Shown here: positions 12,811 to 22,053 of the stretch, piece by piece
Position numbering within the stretch: position 1 is the stretch's first letter
Layout of the letters: the number at the start of each line of letters is the position of its first letter
Assembly: GCA_003577005.1 (NCBI GenBank)
Contig: QEUW01000010.1
Span: 1 to 47,720, forward strand
Direction of reading: 5' to 3'
From: Chloroflexota bacterium
Lineage (GTDB): Bacteria; Chloroflexota; Anaerolineae; Caldilineales; Caldilineaceae
Length of the DNA: 47,720 nucleotides
Position numbers and translations under genes: made by a program
The notes under the pieces: model-generated
What the model saw: only the letters and a program-made list of their open reading frames with translations
Databases searched by the model: none
Told to the model about the DNA's origin: nothing

Positions 12811-13986
12811 ATGAAGATCGAAGCGGTTGACTTCTTTTATCTCTCTATGCCCGAAATTCTGGACATCGGCGACGGCAGCCAGGATGCGCTGCTCGTCCGT
12901 GTCCAGGCTGGCGGCTACACCGGCTGGGGCGAATGCGAGGCCGCGCCGTTGCCGTCGATCGCCAGCCTCGTCTGCCCAATGTCGCACAGCGCGTGCAAGC
13001 CGGTCCAATTTTCCGTCCTCGGCCAACGGCTGGACGGAGTGGATGATATCCGCCGTATTGGCGACCTGGTGCGCGCCAACAGCCTCGACCTGCTTCAGGC
13101 CGACCATACCCTCTCCGGCATCGACATGGCGCTGTGGGATCTCCTGGGCAGGCGGCTCGATGAACCGGTCTACCGGCTGTTGGGCTATCAAAAAGCGTAT
13201 GCCAAAACCCCCTATGCCTCAATGCTCTTTGGCGACACGCCCCAGGAGACGCTGGAAAAGGGGCGCCAGGCGCGCGCAAAGGGTTATCGCGCCGCCAAAT
13301 TTGGCTGGGGCCCCATCGGCAAGGGCACGGCACAGCAAGATGTGGATCACTTTGTGGCCGCCCGCGAGGGGCTAGGCGAAGAGGGCATCCTGCTCATCGA
13401 TATCGGCACGACGTGGATCGCCGACGTGGAAGCCGCCGCCCAACGCATCGACGGGCTGGAAGCTGCCCGAGCCACCTGGCTGGAAGAACCTTTTGTCTCC
13501 GGTGCGCTCGACGCATACAAGAGGCTGTCCACCATGACCAAAACGGTCAAACTGGCCGGCGGCGAGGGCAGCCATAACTTCTATATGGCGCAGCACATGA
13601 TCGACTATGCCGGCATCGGCTACGTCCAGATCGACGCCGGGCGTATCGGCGGCATCAGCGTCAGCAAGCAGGTGGCTGACTATGCGCAGAGCCGGGGTGT
13701 CACCTACGTCAACCATACCTTCACCTCGCACCTGGCGCTCAGCGCTTCGCTCCAGCCCTACGCCGGGCTGGCGAACGATCTCATCGCCGAATACCCGGTG
13801 GAGCCAAAGCAACTGGCACTGGATATGACGGCCCACCACATCCTGCCCAATGCCGATGGCCAGATCCATGTGCCAGAGGCGCCCGGTTTGGGGCTGGCTG
13901 TCAACACCGAGGCGTTACGCAACTATCTGGTGGATGTAGCAATTGAGGTGAATGGAGAGTCTCTTTATCGCACACCCCATCTTTGA
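12811..13986 (+). CDS. Enolase-superfamily (mandelate racemase/muconate lactonizing) enzyme, probably a sugar-acid dehydratase
   Basis: A 391-aa protein with the N-terminal capping domain (1-125) and C-terminal barrel. Metal ligands are visible: Asp in LLIDIGT (about 196), Glu in WLEEPF (about 222) and Glu in GGEGSH (about 247). A lysine in AAKFGWG (about 164) and the histidine in VNHTFTSHLA (about 308) are candidate acid/base residues. Such enzymes remove a proton next to a carboxylate; the substrate cannot be read from sequence, and sugar-acid dehydration is an inference. The Shine-Dalgarno is weak (GAGCC). It has its own promoter and palindrome. Confidence 0.82.
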   Translation: MKIEAVDFFYLSMPEILDIGDGSQDALLVRVQAGGYTGWGECEAAPLPSIASLVCPMSHSACKPVQFSVLGQRLDGVDDIRRIGDLVRANSLDLLQADHTLSGIDMALWDLLGRRLDEPVYRLLGYQKAYAKTPYASMLFGDTPQETLEKGRQARAKGYRAAKFGWGPIGKGTAQQDVDHFVAAREGLGEEGILLIDIGTTWIADVEAAAQRIDGLEAARATWLEEPFVSGALDAYKRLSTMTKTVKLAGGEGSHNFYMAQHMIDYAGIGYVQIDAGRIGGISVSKQVADYAQSRGVTYVNHTFTSHLALSASLQPYAGLANDLIAEYPVEPKQLALDMTAHHILPNADGQIHVPEAPGLGLAVNTEALRNYLVDVAIEVNGESLYRTPHL

Positions 13987-14058
13987 AGACCAGGTAAGGG
14001 TTGGTTGAGCAGTAAAAAGCCTCACCTCTCTACTTTTCAACCAGAAGGATCGGGAATT

Positions 14059-14086
14059 TTGCAGTTACGAACACTTGCGCTATACT
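14059..14086 (+). promoter_or_regulatory. Candidate promoter of a small RNA
   Basis: TTGCAG (14059-14064), a 16-nt spacer and TATACT (14081-14086), immediately followed by TATAAG-like bases. No coding sequence follows for almost 470 nt, and a terminator lies about 135 nt downstream. Confidence 0.45.
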
Positions 14087-14092
14087 ATAAGA

Positions 14093-14227
14093 GTTAACAG
14101 CAGGCCGACCCGTCAGTTGCGGGTCGGCGCTTGCTTTGGTAACGGGATTGTGCTGACGGACTTGCAGGAACGGGGTAGCAGCTACAAAAGATAGAGACGG
14201 GCGCCGCCGGGGACCGGCGGTGTTTTT
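14093..14227 (+). ncRNA. Candidate small structured RNA of unknown class
   Basis: A gene-free segment bounded by a promoter (14059-14086) and an intrinsic terminator: stem CCGCCGG (14204-14210) / CCGGCGG (14214-14220), 3-nt loop, and T-tract 14223-14227. It contains a strong hairpin GCCGACCC (14104-14111) / GGGTCGGC (14121-14128), extended by AGCAG / GCTTGCT flanks, and a short GTAGC/GCTAC stem at 14175-14185. I compared it by eye with tmRNA, SRP RNA, 6S RNA and common riboswitch cores and recognised none. The upstream dehydratase gene ends at 13986, so the terminator could also be that gene's. Confidence 0.4.
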
Positions 14228-14554
14228 CATAGCGACTCCCACGTCGCCGGCCACTGAGCCAGTTTTTCGTTCGCCTCACCTACGGACAGCGCCTGCCCGA
14301 CAATGATGAAACAAAACGTCGCCAAGAATCGTTACGATTACAGCTTCACCACCGCTGACGCTGCACGAAGGGTTGGGTGCGTCCCGTACAGCCGCTGATC
14401 CAGATCAGCCGCGGAATGCAGATCTCCTGCCGTTTCCTGGCGCCAGCGTCGTAAGCAGGTCGCCTCCCGAACCGAACTCCGTATCCTTTTTTGTCGTGTA
14501 TCACGCTGCAGCGTTGCAGGGTGTCTTGTATTTTTGTATGGTTGAGAGAATGCT
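14228..14554. other. Gene-free stretch before greA
   Basis: No convincing coding frame is present. Near its end TTGCAG (14514-14519), a 17-nt spacer and TATGGT (14537-14542) make a candidate greA promoter, but the implied start is only about 6 nt before the ATG, so greA would be almost leaderless if this is used. GCTGCAGC at 14506-14513 is a perfect 8-bp palindrome. The rest shows nothing I can name. Confidence 0.4.
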
Positions 14555-15031
14555 ATGAGCAACAATCATCCGGTCTATCTGACCGAAGAAGGTCTGCAGA
14601 AAGTTAAGGAAGAGTTAGAATACCTGACCAAGACGCGCCGCAAAGAAGTGGCGCAGATGATCGCCGAAGCCAAGGCCGAAGGCGACCTGAGCGAAAATGC
14701 CGGCTACGATGAAGCCAAAACGGTGCAGGGCTTTGTCGAGGGGCGCATCCGCGAGCTGGAGAACATCCTCAAACATGTCCAGATCATTGAGGATGGCGGC
14801 TCACCCGGCAATCAAGTCTCCCTGGGCCGCACTGTGGTTATCCGCGAGGTTGGCACCGAGTATGATGAGACCTACACGATTGTTGGCTCGTTAGAGGCAG
14901 ACCCGCAGAATGGCCGCATCAGCAACGAGAGCCCGCTGGGTAAATCTCTCCTCGGAAAAAAGAAGGGCCAGAAGGTTGTGGTGGAGTCGCCAGGTGGCGA
15001 GATCAAGTTTGAAATACGACGCATCGAATAG
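14555..15031 (+). CDS. greA: Transcription elongation factor GreA
   Basis: A 158-aa protein of standard Gre length. An N-terminal coiled coil (about 8-78) carries the acidic tip GDLSENAGYDEAK (43-55), which enters the RNA polymerase secondary channel and stimulates cleavage of backtracked RNA. The C-terminal FKBP-like domain includes GRISNESPLGKSLLGKKKG (about 120-138). GAGAG lies 7-11 nt before the ATG. It is followed 54 nt later by lysS on the same strand. Confidence 0.95.
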   Translation: MSNNHPVYLTEEGLQKVKEELEYLTKTRRKEVAQMIAEAKAEGDLSENAGYDEAKTVQGFVEGRIRELENILKHVQIIEDGGSPGNQVSLGRTVVIREVGTEYDETYTIVGSLEADPQNGRISNESPLGKSLLGKKKGQKVVVESPGGEIKFEIRRIE

Positions 15032-15085
15032 ATTGGGCGCCGCTCTATGGCCGCGCCCTGAATTACCTGGAAGATCGGGAAACTC

Positions 15086-16597
15086 GTGACTGCAACTGCT
15101 CATCCGCTCTTTGACCCGACGCACCTCAGCGACCAGGAACGATCCCGGCTCACCAACTTGCAGAAGCTCATCGATGCCGGTATTGACCCATACCCCGCTC
15201 GTGTCCAACGCACCCACACCATTGCCGACGCACGGGCGCTCTTTGAACGCGGCGATGCCGGCGACAGCCACCTTACCGTCACCGGTCGGCTCAAGCGCAT
15301 CCGCGTGATGGGCAAGCTTAGCTTTGCCGACCTGGAAGATGGCACCGGCCAGCTTCAGGTGCTCGTGCGCCGCGATGAGCTTGGCGAAGAGTGGTACAAC
15401 GAGATCTGGAAGGGCGCCATCGACCTGGGTGATTTTATCGGCGTCACCGGCCCGCTGACTGTAACTAAGACCGGCGAGTTGAGCGTCGAGGCAAAGAGCA
15501 TCCAATTTTTGAGCAAGACGCTCAAACCCATGCCCGACAAGTGGCACGGAGTGCGTGATGTGGAAACCCGCTACCGCCGCCGCCACATCGACCTGCTGGC
15601 CAATCCAGAAGTGCGCGATCTGTTCCGCACACGCGCGGCGATTGTGCGCGCCCTGCGCGACTATCTGGATAGTGAAGGCTTTCTCGAAGTAGAAACGCCT
15701 ATCCTCCAACCTATCTATGGAGGGGCGGCGGCCAGGCCTTTTGTCACTCATCATAACCAACTGCACCAGGACCTCTACCTGCGCATCAGCTTTGAGTTGT
15801 ATCTGAAGCGGCTGCTCGTGGGGAGCTTTGACCGTGTTTACGAGATCGGCCGCGACTTTCGCAATGAAGGCGTCAGCTTCAAACACAACCCAGAATTTAC
15901 GCAATTGGAGTTTTACGAAGCGTACACCGACTATCATGGCGTCATGCGCCGCACCGAGGAGATGATCGCCTATGTGGCGCGCCAGGTCTTGGGCAAGACA
16001 AAAATCACTTGGCAGGGCCATGAGATCGACCTGGCGCCCCCGTGGCGCCGGGTTTCGCTACGCCAGGCAATTTTGGATGCCTCGGATATCGACTACGAGG
16101 AGTTTCCCGACGCCGATGCGCTCCGCAACGAGATGCGGCGTCTGGGGCTGAATCCTGAACCAGACGCGCCCTGGGGCAAACTTGTTGACAGTCTGTTGTC
16201 GCACTTTGTGGAGCCCACTTTGATCCAGCCGACCTTTCTCATCGACTATCCGCGCGATGTCAGTCCCCTGGCCAAAGGCTCGCCCGATGACATCCGCGAG
16301 GTGGAGCGCTTCGAGGGTTTTATGGGTGGCATGGAGTTCTGCAACGCCTTTAGCGAACTCAATGACCCTATCGACCAGTTGCAGCGCTTTATCGACGAAA
16401 ACTACCGCGCCCGTCATGGCGATGAGGAAGCCCACCCCATCGACGAAGATTACATCGAGGCGTTGAGCTATGGCATGCCACCCGCCGGTGGTTTTGGCAT
16501 GGGTGTCGACCGCCTGACCATGCTCTTCACCGACTCGGACACCATCCGCGAGGTGATTCTTTTTCCTCATCTGCGTGCGGTCAAGGAAGAGGAGTAA
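15086..16597 (+). CDS. lysS: Lysyl-tRNA synthetase, class II
   Basis: A 503-aa class II synthetase charging tRNA-Lys. The N-terminal OB-fold anticodon domain covers about 55-155. Motif 2 is FRNEGVSFKHNPEFTQLE (near 255-272) and motif 3 is GFGMGVDRLTML (near 472-483). Starts at GTG; the ribosome site is weak (GGAAG about 12 nt upstream). Probably an operon with greA. The 3' end meets a repeat hairpin that separates it from the convergent glycosyltransferase gene. Confidence 0.95.
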   Translation: MTATAHPLFDPTHLSDQERSRLTNLQKLIDAGIDPYPARVQRTHTIADARALFERGDAGDSHLTVTGRLKRIRVMGKLSFADLEDGTGQLQVLVRRDELGEEWYNEIWKGAIDLGDFIGVTGPLTVTKTGELSVEAKSIQFLSKTLKPMPDKWHGVRDVETRYRRRHIDLLANPEVRDLFRTRAAIVRALRDYLDSEGFLEVETPILQPIYGGAAARPFVTHHNQLHQDLYLRISFELYLKRLLVGSFDRVYEIGRDFRNEGVSFKHNPEFTQLEFYEAYTDYHGVMRRTEEMIAYVARQVLGKTKITWQGHEIDLAPPWRRVSLRQAILDASDIDYEEFPDADALRNEMRRLGLNPEPDAPWGKLVDSLLSHFVEPTLIQPTFLIDYPRDVSPLAKGSPDDIREVERFEGFMGGMEFCNAFSELNDPIDQLQRFIDENYRARHGDEEAHPIDEDYIEALSYGMPPAGGFGMGVDRLTMLFTDSDTIREVILFPHLRAVKEEE

Positions 16598-16606
16598 GAA
16601 ATAGGC

Positions 16607-16700
16607 AATCGGTAACAAGTAATCGGTAATGGTGAATGATGGAGCCCCAGGGGCGGATCTTCATTCACCGTTACCGATTACCGATTACTCATTACCGATT
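16607..16700. repeat. Repeat-built hairpin between convergent genes (TAATCGG family)
   Basis: Arms 16607-16637 and 16663-16700 are inverted copies made of AATCGGTAAT units. The right arm has exactly one extra 7-bp unit; otherwise there are two differences. The inner part GGTGAAT / ATTCACC is conserved. The loop is about 25 nt. It fills the whole gap between lysS and the next, convergent gene and is closely related to the element at 29514-29602. Confidence 0.88.
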
Positions 16701-16702
16701 CT

Positions 16703-19690
16703 CTACCGCACCACCACCCGCACCGGCAACTCCACCACATCATCAGATAGCCGATTCCCTTGCTCGTCCCGCGCCTCCAGGCGGACTACGGTCGCCGGGT
16801 CGTACCAGCCGGTGACCAGCCGATAGTCGCCGGCTGATAGGTCTGGCGGTAACGTCAGCATCACCGGGTCGACCAGAACCTCATCCGCCACCCAGGAGGC
16901 GGCGGGACATTCACCTGCGCACGGCACGCCGTCCTGTTGCGCAAGGGGCCGCCCATCTTCACCCAACAAATGGACAAAGCGTACCAGCAGCGGTACAATC
17001 GGCGCATCTTGTACCTGCCAGGCCAGTGTCAGCAAGAGTTCTTCGCCTGGCGCAACGACCATCTCGACCGGAGAATTGATCCCCAGGAGGTCCACCTGCT
17101 GCCCAAAAGAGGCGGTTAGCGATTGGGCCAGGGAAGGAGGGTCAAACTGGCGCACCCGGGCCCGCACCTCTATCGGACCGAGCAAAAACAGTTCACTCTC
17201 TTCATCCCCGGTAATAAGGCTCACGGCCAGTTCATAGTTACCAGCCGGCGTTGTGGGCGCCAGGGGCAGGTCCATCCAGTTGCGCAGGGTTTCGCCGGCA
17301 CGCCATTGAGTCGTGGGATAGTGATTGCCGCCGGGCCGGCTGCGTTGCTCCGCAATGACCTCCCCAGCGCCAGAGAACAACTGCAACTGAACCGTATAAT
17401 CCGCCGCTGGTTTTTGCAGGGCGTGCCAATAGAGCGTTACCGGCAGCGTATCTCCCAGCGCTACAGTGGCGTGAGGCAGATCGACTCCAGTCAGCGCAAG
17501 ATCAGGTGCCAGTTGTGGTGGGTCATTGAATGGCTGACCCGGCATAAGCGTTGCCAGCTCACCCGGTGTGATCTCGACCGACCCTAATAAAGCCTCGCTA
17601 CCCAAGCGTTGCCCGGTTTCATCTTGAGCAGTATAGACTCGCCCGCTTTGATCCTCGTATACTTTGGCGTAAAGCAGATAACGTCCAGGTGGGATGCCCG
17701 GCTCAATCGGCAAGATCGGGTAGATGCTTGCTCTTTCACCCGGCTTCCAGGTGCGGAACACCGGGTAGCGGTCGCTCACCAACAGCTTGTCCACCTGGCC
17801 GGCAGTGTGGCCGGCTTCGTCCTTGAGCACCAGGCTTACCTTCAAATCATAGTCGATTGGGGTGAGCGCCTGCCAACGCAACAGGGCCCACAGTCGATGG
17901 CCGGCCGGCGCCCGGTGTTCTACTAGTGCAGCAGCCGGTTCCGACAGGTCAAGCGCAGTGCGACCATAGTCGAGTTGTACCAACTCGACGCTCTCTCCAA
18001 AGGTGATGCTTGTCGAAACAGGATGCCCGCCAAAGAGGTAGTGGGTGTTGGGATGCACCTCGTAGGTCGCGTAGGGGATGCCAATGTCCAAAGCGTCCTG
18101 ATCAGCGACCGGCCGACCCTGTTTCTCCAGTAGAAACGGCACGATGTCTTTGACGTCAGTGGAGAGAAAAGCGGCTGTGGATGGTTGTTCGGCTTCGGAA
18201 GGTTGCAGCAGATGCACCCAACGGTGTTGCGCTGTGACCGCTGTCAATTGCGTGGCGGCCAGCGGTTCGGCGGCCACGACATCTGTGTAGAGGGCGCGGC
18301 CACCTATCATAAAGGTAAGGGTGTGGTAGGCCGGCGAATATTCTTCCAGCGTGTAGTTTGGCGAGAGCGGCAGCACCCAAACATCCGCAGGGGAGCTGTG
18401 TTCACCGATCCGTTGGCCCGCCCGCGCATAGTCAACCATAAACGCGCGGTGGAATTTTTCTGGTTCGTTCCAGGCGCCAAAATAGTCACGTACACCGGTA
18501 TAGGCACTGAACAGAAAGAACGGCAGCGGTAGCCAGACAGCCCACAATGCCAGGCGCCCCGGAAACCGCTGGCCTACCCAGATGATGCCCAGGACGATCA
18601 GGAGGATCGCTGCAGGGACCATGCCGATTGCTCGCAGCGAATGAGGAAGGCCCTCTGCGGTCAGCAACACCGGCAACGCCAGCACGCCAAACCAAAGCGC
18701 ACAAAAGAGGTAGGCAACATTCCGCCCGCGCACAAGCACAACGGCCAACCCGACCAGCAGCCAGCCGGCCAGCAGCAGGTCAAAGAGTGGGCGCTGCGCA
18801 GGATTATGGCGCAGGTTGCTATCGGGCAGCGTTACAAACATAAGGGCTGTCCGCACGGCGCTCCGTCCGAATGCCGCAACTGGCCCTTCTGGCGCCCACC
18901 GGGGGCTAAAGATAGAGATGTCACCGGCTCGGTCTAGAAAGTTACCCAGGTGGGTCATAAAATACAAGCCAAGCGGGGCAAAGACGACAGTCGCCATGAA
19001 ACCAATAAAGGCCAACGCCAACAGACCGCGCCGCATCACTCCTTTCTGTTGCCGCTCGAAGGCCAGCCCCAAGAACAGCGTGCCCGTCAGCAGCACGGGG
19101 ATAAAACGGGCAGCCGTGTAGGTGTAAAGCGTCAAACCCAGGAGCAGACCACAGAGCAGCAAATCGGTCCACGGCAGCTGCTCCTGCCGGACAAGGCGCG
19201 GCCACGCGCGCCAGAAAAAGATGAAGGTGAGACACGCTAGCAGTGGCAAGGTGATGGCCCGAAAGCCCACCCGGCTCAGGCTGATATGCCAGTAGGAGAA
19301 GGCCAAAAAGAGCGCGCTCCACGTTGCCAGCCACACTGGGGGCAGCGAGGTGGAGCGAAAGAGTGCTCGCGCCAGGATGTAGATCGCCGGGATAGTCGCG
19401 CTGCCGGCCAACGCCGCCGCCAACCGCAGTGTGTAAGGGGTAGCGCCGAGCCAACGAACGAGCAGCGCCTGAAAGTAGATAAAGAGTGGCTCGCGGCCAT
19501 TGTTCCGCTCAAAAAAAAGCGGCCGGGCGCCGTCGAGCACCGCAAGCGCGTCCACCCCATTGGCTGCCTCGTCCTCATAGAGACCAGTGGGAATCTCATC
19601 CAGACGGTAGAGACGCAGAGCCAGCGCTGCGGCAGTGACGGTGAGCACAATGAGCAATTCCAGCCAAAGCTTGTGCTTGGTCTTACTCAT
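16703..19690 (-). CDS. GT-C fold glycosyltransferase-like giant membrane protein (PMT/ArnT type)
   Basis: A 995-aa protein. Residues 1-480 hold about 10-12 membrane helices; the first outer loop contains LYRLDEIPTGLYEDEAANG, with the Asp-Glu motif of lipid-phosphate-sugar dependent (PMT_2/ArnT-like) transferases. Residues about 500-995 are a large extracytoplasmic part with repeated beta-sandwich-like segments (two similar stretches PGRYLLYAKVY and AGNYELAVSLI). It probably moves a sugar from a polyprenyl phosphate to an outside acceptor; the substrate is unknown. It overlaps the preceding gene by 8 nt. Confidence 0.75.
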   Translation of the reverse strand: MSKTKHKLWLELLIVLTVTAAALALRLYRLDEIPTGLYEDEAANGVDALAVLDGARPLFFERNNGREPLFIYFQALLVRWLGATPYTLRLAAALAGSATIPAIYILARALFRSTSLPPVWLATWSALFLAFSYWHISLSRVGFRAITLPLLACLTFIFFWRAWPRLVRQEQLPWTDLLLCGLLLGLTLYTYTAARFIPVLLTGTLFLGLAFERQQKGVMRRGLLALAFIGFMATVVFAPLGLYFMTHLGNFLDRAGDISIFSPRWAPEGPVAAFGRSAVRTALMFVTLPDSNLRHNPAQRPLFDLLLAGWLLVGLAVVLVRGRNVAYLFCALWFGVLALPVLLTAEGLPHSLRAIGMVPAAILLIVLGIIWVGQRFPGRLALWAVWLPLPFFLFSAYTGVRDYFGAWNEPEKFHRAFMVDYARAGQRIGEHSSPADVWVLPLSPNYTLEEYSPAYHTLTFMIGGRALYTDVVAAEPLAATQLTAVTAQHRWVHLLQPSEAEQPSTAAFLSTDVKDIVPFLLEKQGRPVADQDALDIGIPYATYEVHPNTHYLFGGHPVSTSITFGESVELVQLDYGRTALDLSEPAAALVEHRAPAGHRLWALLRWQALTPIDYDLKVSLVLKDEAGHTAGQVDKLLVSDRYPVFRTWKPGERASIYPILPIEPGIPPGRYLLYAKVYEDQSGRVYTAQDETGQRLGSEALLGSVEITPGELATLMPGQPFNDPPQLAPDLALTGVDLPHATVALGDTLPVTLYWHALQKPAADYTVQLQLFSGAGEVIAEQRSRPGGNHYPTTQWRAGETLRNWMDLPLAPTTPAGNYELAVSLITGDEESELFLLGPIEVRARVRQFDPPSLAQSLTASFGQQVDLLGINSPVEMVVAPGEELLLTLAWQVQDAPIVPLLVRFVHLLGEDGRPLAQQDGVPCAGECPAASWVADEVLVDPVMLTLPPDLSAGDYRLVTGWYDPATVVRLEARDEQGNRLSDDVVELPVRVVVR

Positions 19691-21968
19691 TCAGAATCTC
19701 CACCTCGGTGAGCGCCACCCGGTCGCCAGGCAGAACCTCCCCCCCGCTGAGCACAGCCAAATTCTGCACCGTCTCTGGGTGATAGACGCCGACTAGCAGC
19801 CGATAGCGCCCTGGCTTGACCTCACTGTCCAGGGGCAGGCGCAGCTCATCAACCACCAGTTCACCTGATTCCCAGCGGGTGGTAGGGCTAAAGCCCATCA
19901 TCGGCTCTGTATCCAGTTGTGCTACCTTGCCCGAATCGTCCAGTTCAGCCAGGTGCAGAAAGAGCTTATAGTTGACCTGTGGCGCCTGTGCTGCCCACCA
20001 GTAAAGACGCACCGGGATCTCGTCGCCTGGACGCCAGTTTGTCTTTTCCAGGTGATAACTCAATAGGTGCAGTTCATCTTGAAAATTCACCACAGCGGGC
20101 GTCGGCTGCCGGGATGGTCTGCCGGGCCCTTGTACGTACAGGATCAGCGCGGCGGTGAGGACGGCCAACGACAGGCCGGTTGCCGCGGCTAGCCAGGGTC
20201 GCCGCCGGCCCACCAGGCCGGCACCCGCTACGGCCAGAGAGAGCACCGAGAACCAATCGCCCATACGGCGGATAGGTGTCTGGCCGAACTGGATAACCGC
20301 CTCGTAGGCTCCGGCCGGCAACTGCGCCGTCACCAGCCCCAGTTTGCCACTCGGCGCAGTAGGCACGGGCTGGTCGCCAGCATAGACTTGCCAGCCTGGG
20401 AAGAAGATGCGATGAAAACGCAGCGTAAATGGCTCGGCGGCATCAATGGCAAGCCGCACGTGGACCGGGTTTTCGCTGAGCACCTGCATCTGCGGTGGCG
20501 GCGTCACCGGAGTCGGCTGCTCGCGCTCATCGCTCTGTGGCATCGAAAGCATTCGGGGACTGGTCTGCATCACCAATGGCTGGTAATCGCCAAAGAGTGG
20601 GTAATCCGCACGGCCCCGTTCATACAGGTCTTGCAGATGGATGCCCGCCTCATCAATAAGATACCAGTTGGTCAGCCGCTGGGGATCCAACCGCGCCGTG
20701 CTCGACCAGAGTGCTACCAACACCAGCCCCACCGCCACCGTCCACCCCCACACCAGGCGGAAGGGAAGCACTGCAATCACCGCTCCAGCCAAGAGCGCAG
20801 TCGAGAGCGCCGCCAGACCGTAAAGCCGCCACGAGAATTGGATAAAACGAACCAGCGGCATTCCCTGCCAAAAGAAGAGAGATTGCTCGGTTTGCAGGAA
20901 GAGAACCGCCAACCAGGCCCCCGCCAGAAGTCCCCCTTCAAAGCGAGGCCGCCGGCTCAAAAAGGGCAATGCCAGTAGCCCCAACAGGCCAAAGAGGAGC
21001 GGTTGCAACGCAAAACGAAACCGTAAGGGTCCTGTATACTCCATCACAAAGGTTGGCTGTACCACCTCGCGCCACGCCACCAGATTCTGCGTCACATCTG
21101 AGGCGTCGCCCAGCATGTACTGTTCGGCATAAGTGTATTTGACCTCGCGCATGGCCGGCAACCAATAGAACGCCGCCAGCCCCAGCCCCAGGATCATCGC
21201 TAGGGTGATAGGCGCGAGCGCAATGGCCTTCCGTTCATAGAGCGCAACCAATGCAACATAAGCGACCGCCGCCGGCAGCACAAAGAGTGCAGTGATATTG
21301 TGCGTCAATATCAGACCGGCAATCAACCCTGCCGACAGCCAGAAAAAGCGATGTTCGCCGCGCACGAGCTGGCCGCGCAGTGCCCACAAGAGCCAGGGCA
21401 GCAGTGCCAGCGCCACTGTTTCGGCCGCTGCGCCGCGTTCGTAGATGTCGAGCAAAAGATAAGGCGCTCCGACATAAAGCAGTGCGCTCAGCCAGGCTGC
21501 GGCGCGGTGGCGGAGGACAGCGCGGGCGTAGAGATACATACCGCAGCCGGCCAATGGCAATGAAACGGCAAAAGTCGCCTTTGCTGCCCCAATGTAGCCC
21601 AGCCCTAGCCCATAAAAAAGCAACCCCAGATAGCTCACCAGCGGTGGATAGAATTGAAAAAGGGGAGCACTATACGTAAAGTTCAGGTGCAGCCCCAAGC
21701 GCGGAAAATAGATACCTTCGCGCCACGCCGCGGCCAGTTCAAAGATGCGGTAGACACCCATCAACATGTCGGCGCGCCCCTGCACACCGGGTGCCCATAG
21801 TTGCCAGAACAGACCAGCTGCACAGGCCAGTACCACGGCCAACCCTGCGACGTCTGCCCGCGTCCAGGGCAGGGCCGGCTCATCCTGGGTGGAGGACACC
21901 CGGTCTAGGGCCGTCCAGTGGAAACCTTTGGCCGGCGGATAAGTTTGCAACGGGGTCTCGTTAGCCAT
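19683..21968 (-). CDS. Large multi-spanning membrane protein, GT-C/YfhO-like
   Basis: A 761-aa protein with a short cytoplasmic N-terminus, about 12 membrane helices (40-430) and one more near 595-615, between extracytoplasmic segments rich in beta strand. Related chloroflexal proteins are labelled 6-pyruvoyl-tetrahydropterin synthase-related membrane proteins, but I see no synthase active site. The final 130 residues (PGDEIPVRLYWWA, VKPGRYRLLVGVYHPE) resemble the C-terminal part of the next gene, suggesting shared ancestry. The start is ATG with GAGGTAAA upstream. Likely acts with its neighbour in surface glycan or lipid modification. Confidence 0.68.
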   Translation of the reverse strand: MANETPLQTYPPAKGFHWTALDRVSSTQDEPALPWTRADVAGLAVVLACAAGLFWQLWAPGVQGRADMLMGVYRIFELAAAWREGIYFPRLGLHLNFTYSAPLFQFYPPLVSYLGLLFYGLGLGYIGAAKATFAVSLPLAGCGMYLYARAVLRHRAAAWLSALLYVGAPYLLLDIYERGAAAETVALALLPWLLWALRGQLVRGEHRFFWLSAGLIAGLILTHNITALFVLPAAVAYVALVALYERKAIALAPITLAMILGLGLAAFYWLPAMREVKYTYAEQYMLGDASDVTQNLVAWREVVQPTFVMEYTGPLRFRFALQPLLFGLLGLLALPFLSRRPRFEGGLLAGAWLAVLFLQTEQSLFFWQGMPLVRFIQFSWRLYGLAALSTALLAGAVIAVLPFRLVWGWTVAVGLVLVALWSSTARLDPQRLTNWYLIDEAGIHLQDLYERGRADYPLFGDYQPLVMQTSPRMLSMPQSDEREQPTPVTPPPQMQVLSENPVHVRLAIDAAEPFTLRFHRIFFPGWQVYAGDQPVPTAPSGKLGLVTAQLPAGAYEAVIQFGQTPIRRMGDWFSVLSLAVAGAGLVGRRRPWLAAATGLSLAVLTAALILYVQGPGRPSRQPTPAVVNFQDELHLLSYHLEKTNWRPGDEIPVRLYWWAAQAPQVNYKLFLHLAELDDSGKVAQLDTEPMMGFSPTTRWESGELVVDELRLPLDSEVKPGRYRLLVGVYHPETVQNLAVLSGGEVLPGDRVALTEVEILNE

Positions 21969-22053
21969 TTTACCTCGACTGCCATAGCAACCGGTGAGGA
22001 TTCAACGAAGCGCTATGCTGGGTTCATCTGTGCCAATCGGTGAATCACCAGCC

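Noticed and set aside
14093..14227. Identification of the candidate RNA as SRP RNA, tmRNA, 6S RNA or a known riboswitch
   Set aside because: None of the conserved core sequences of those classes is visible; it is kept as unknown.
14891..16021. 376-aa minus-strand frame opposite lysS
   Set aside because: Shadow of lysS; the sense frame has all synthetase motifs.
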